Of a stretch of DNA of 64,000 nt, positions 62,510 to 64,000 are shown piece by piece. Below the pieces are notes generated by a model, which worked only from the letters and a program-made list of their open reading frames with translations, made no database searches and was not told where the DNA came from. Position numbers and translations under genes: made by a program. The stretch is from Phytophthora hibernalis (taxonomy: Eukaryota > Oomycota > Peronosporomycetes > Peronosporales > Peronosporaceae), in the NCBI GenBank assembly GCA_012656075.1, contig JAAKBF010000233.1:62001-126000 (forward strand), given 5' to 3'. How positions within the stretch are numbered: position 1 is the stretch's first letter; each line of letters opens with the position of its first letter.

Positions 62510-62632
62510 GCTGCGAGTTGCTGGCGGGGAGGCTGTGAGTTGCTGGCGGGGAGGCTGCGAGTTGCTGGCGGGGAGGCTGTGAGTTGCTGGCGGGGGCTGC
62601 GAGTTGCTGGCGGGGAGGCTGCGAGTTACCAT
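62510..62632. repeat. Minisatellite, about 22-23-base unit
   Basis: At least five units of the type CTGCGAGTTGCTGGCGGGGAGG (given here only as its pattern CTG-GAGTTGCTGGCGGGG) lie in tandem, with C/T variation at one place and one shortened unit near 62590. It lies upstream of the Harbinger transposase start, within the element. Confidence 0.8.
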
Positions 62633-63257
62633 GTGCGCTAAATATGCAATCGAGTTGAAGCGTGCAGATCAGAACTGATTTCATTGGTCAATCTTCACCA
62701 GTCGTGCTGCGCTCTGATTGGTGTATCGACAGTAGCCCCATACACCCCGTATGCGGCGTCTTGGACGCATGCGGACAATTGGTCGCATGGAAACCTTTTT
62801 TGTCATTCAACGCATGCGGCCGCCCAGGTGGCTATTATAGCCAATAACGTGCCTTTATTTGGTCGCATGCGATCGCATTTTCCGGTTGAGAATGGCCCTG
62901 AGTTACCTGTCGTGTAAACCGACAGATCATCACGGGGAATGCCACCTCGCGAATCCGTGATTTCTTTCTCTGTAAGAAACCATTCCTTAGGACCCAGGGG
63001 TGGCTGTCGGGGTTTGATGCTGGAACCATTGGAGGTGCCTGCGTCTTTACGCTTGTCTTCTGTAGTATAATACCACGATTTGTGCCGTCTTCGGCGTTAT
63101 TGTCGTCAAATAACGAGGAAAATGAGAAGACCGATGAAGGGGCTGGTGATATCGTTAATGTTAGCGCAATCGTGAAAGCGATAAAGATCAATGGGCTGGA
63201 GGTGTTCATCTGGGAAGAATAAAGTTGGATTGTCCGCTGTTGGACACTTTGCCAATA

Positions 63258-63411
63258 CAGTGATCTGCTTCCTCAGCGAGCACCCAAAACTAAATAACCT
63301 TTCGAATTGTATGTGCAGACAGAAAGGTGGACGATACAGAGAAGGCTTTCACATAAAATAAACTTGCATTCTTCATATATATCAGGTGTTCGCTGAGGAA
63401 GCAGATTACTG
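63258..63411. mobile_element. Mariner/pogo-like MITE at the 3' end of PLD copy D
   Basis: 154 bases between TA dinucleotides (63256-63257 and 63412-63413). Inverted repeats of 27 bases begin CAGT and contain ATCTGCTTCCTCAGCGA, with two mismatches. No coding capacity. It supplies the stop codon of PLD copy D as read here. Confidence 0.75.
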
Positions 63412-64000
63412 TACTGCAATGCTGCCCAGAAGTATTATAATAATACCTACCGGCACATGTATTAATACATGTATTACAGTAATACCGACGGAGGCGACTA
63501 TCGTGCCCCGTGGTCTCGTAAACATTATCAGAATACCCTTCACGATGTGGAGACTCCACATCGCGTGCTCCACTGGAGTGTCCGCATCTACCTTTTCAAC
63601 TTTTATTAGCGGTGCAAGTGTCTTGGGGTCCGATACCTTTCGCATCGTGTCGGTGATGACGGCGAAATATTCATGATGCTCGATGGCATTGTTGGCCAAA
63701 ATTGTCGAGTCGTCGGTAGCAGCAACTTCGAACTGGTCGGCAGCCTGGACAATCGTCATGGCATCCAGCTCGTCGTAGCTGAGCCTCGTCCACTCCATGA
63801 ACTTACGGATGCGGAAGTTGCGAGGTAACTTACCTACCGTTAGGCCCTCAGGAGACTTGATCGTGTCACCATCTACCACATCCGCGTTGAGTTCCGTGTC
63901 AGCCGTCATACTTCTTCGATTCCAGTTGGCTGAGCCGATGGACAAATACACGTCGTCGATGATCACAATTTTGCTGTGAATACAGAGGTCTAGCTCTGCC
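63406..64000 (-). CDS. Secreted PLD-like protein, copy D, 3' part only
   Basis: The gene runs off the right edge. Visible text starts at AELDLCIHSKIVIIDDVYLS with a complete second HxKxxxxD, then IGSANWNRRSMTADTELNAD, VGKLPRNFRIRKFMEWTRLS and AMTIVQAADQFEVAATDD. It is closest to copy C. After TDTMRKVSDPKTLAPLIK the tail differs from other copies: about 60 residues with hydrophobic stretches (VASVGITVIHVLIHVPVGII) and a stop at 63406-63408, inside the MITE. The odd tail may be coding created by insertion, or the true stop may be upstream and masked by a lost base. Confidence 0.75.
   Translation of the reverse strand, partial: AELDLCIHSKIVIIDDVYLSIGSANWNRRSMTADTELNADVVDGDTIKSPEGLTVGKLPRNFRIRKFMEWTRLSYDELDAMTIVQAADQFEVAATDDSTILANNAIEHHEYFAVITDTMRKVSDPKTLAPLIKVEKVDADTPVEHAMWSLHIVKGILIMFTRPRGTIVASVGITVIHVLIHVPVGIIIILLGSIAVQ

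Larger units (their letters stand above)
60495..62898. mobile_element. PIF/Harbinger transposon inside PLD copy C
   Basis: 2,404 bases, perfect 16-base terminal inverted repeats GGGCCATTCTCAACCG (60495-60510; inverted at 62883-62898) and a 3-base direct repeat TGA at 60492-60494 and 62899-62901, as expected for Harbinger. It carries a DDE transposase on the minus strand and a second, coiled-coil ORF on the plus strand, the usual two-gene layout. Perfect ends suggest recent insertion. Confidence 0.88.
58725..63209 (-). pseudogene. Secreted PLD-like gene, copy C, split by two insertions
   Basis: The start codon at 63209 opens a signal peptide (MNTSSPLIFIAFTIALTLTI) and FSFSSLFDDN. After TTGN the gene is interrupted by a 2.4-kb Harbinger element (60495-62898), resumes at VTTFTASNEFFNAVYDDL, keeps the first motif SHHQKTLVIASD, then is interrupted again after FVARWNS by a 320-base insertion (59573-59892). 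It resumes at YLPCQGLGDDLLDFENP, and has LLIHTKLVFIDV and SIGSANWNRRSM, so both HxK motifs survive. The C-terminal text is KVSDPQFDCSAR with a stop at 58725-58727. One-base losses at CCCC 60072-60075 and AAAAA 59073-59077 recur. The Harbinger and the small insert make this copy non-functional unless excised. Confidence 0.85.

Noticed and set aside
62510..62632. CRISPR-like spaced repeats
   Set aside because: The units are directly adjacent with no unique spacers, in a eukaryotic transposon. It is a minisatellite.
48322..64000. RXLR or Crinkler effectors among the secreted proteins
   Set aside because: No RxLR-EER or LFLAK motif follows the signal peptides. The proteins are PLD-like.
1..64000. 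tRNA or rRNA genes
   Set aside because: Looked for tRNA B-box-like and rRNA-like stretches by eye; none with a plausible cloverleaf or match was seen. A tRNA scan would settle it.

Overview
The window looks like nuclear DNA of an oomycete, most likely a Phytophthora-like member of the Peronosporales. Evidence: genes are compact and GC-rich at third positions, with few short introns (60-82 bp). Spacers between housekeeping genes are short. Oomycete-style domain mixes are present (FYVE plus START-like, START plus PDZ, membrane-anchored TKL kinase, BAR-PH-ArfGAP). There are multi-copy secreted phospholipase D-like genes, and MULE, Harbinger, mariner and possible Crypton-type transposons. The species cannot be fixed from the sequence.

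Layout. 0-7 kb: end of a PDZ gene, a C2-domain gene, a broken SNIP1-like FHA gene, two MITEs, a decayed coiled-coil gene and a transposon-derived GCR1_C-like gene. 7-23 kb, gene-dense: IMP dehydrogenase (-), GDP-mannose 4,6-dehydratase (+), a transmembrane TKL kinase (-), a membrane double-thioredoxin gene T1 (+), BRX1 (+), a BAR-PH-ArfGAP-ankyrin gene (+) and a two-repeat voltage-gated cation channel with EF-hands (-). 23-32 kb: two tandem FYVE/START-like paralogues (-) and a large START-PDZ-START protein that probably ends in membrane helices (+). 32-44.4 kb: four more double-thioredoxin genes (T2-T5, all +), split by a 5.6-kb MULE that also carries a ULP1-like protease remnant. 44.5-48.2 kb: PX-domain gene (-) and PPR-SMR gene (+). 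48.3-64 kb: four secreted PLD-like copies A-D (all -), interleaved with a mariner element, an unknown zinc-ligand-rich gene, an SDR gene preceded by a CENP-B/Tc5-type DNA-binding ORF, a Harbinger element and small MITEs.

Most striking biology: the T1-T5 family. These are predicted single-pass type II membrane proteins with two TRP14/TXNDC17-like thioredoxin folds. The second fold keeps CPxC in all five; the first keeps it only in T2. With the secreted PLD array this suggests a chromosomal region rich in secretory-pathway or surface proteins that has expanded by tandem duplication and been broken by transposons.

Most important technical point: about twenty genes change reading frame by -1, nearly always at a homopolymer where one extra base restores the family sequence. 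This looks like systematic homopolymer undercalling in the assembly rather than biology. Many gene ends below are therefore given for the frame that matches paralogues, and apparent frameshifts should not be read as pseudogenes without checking.
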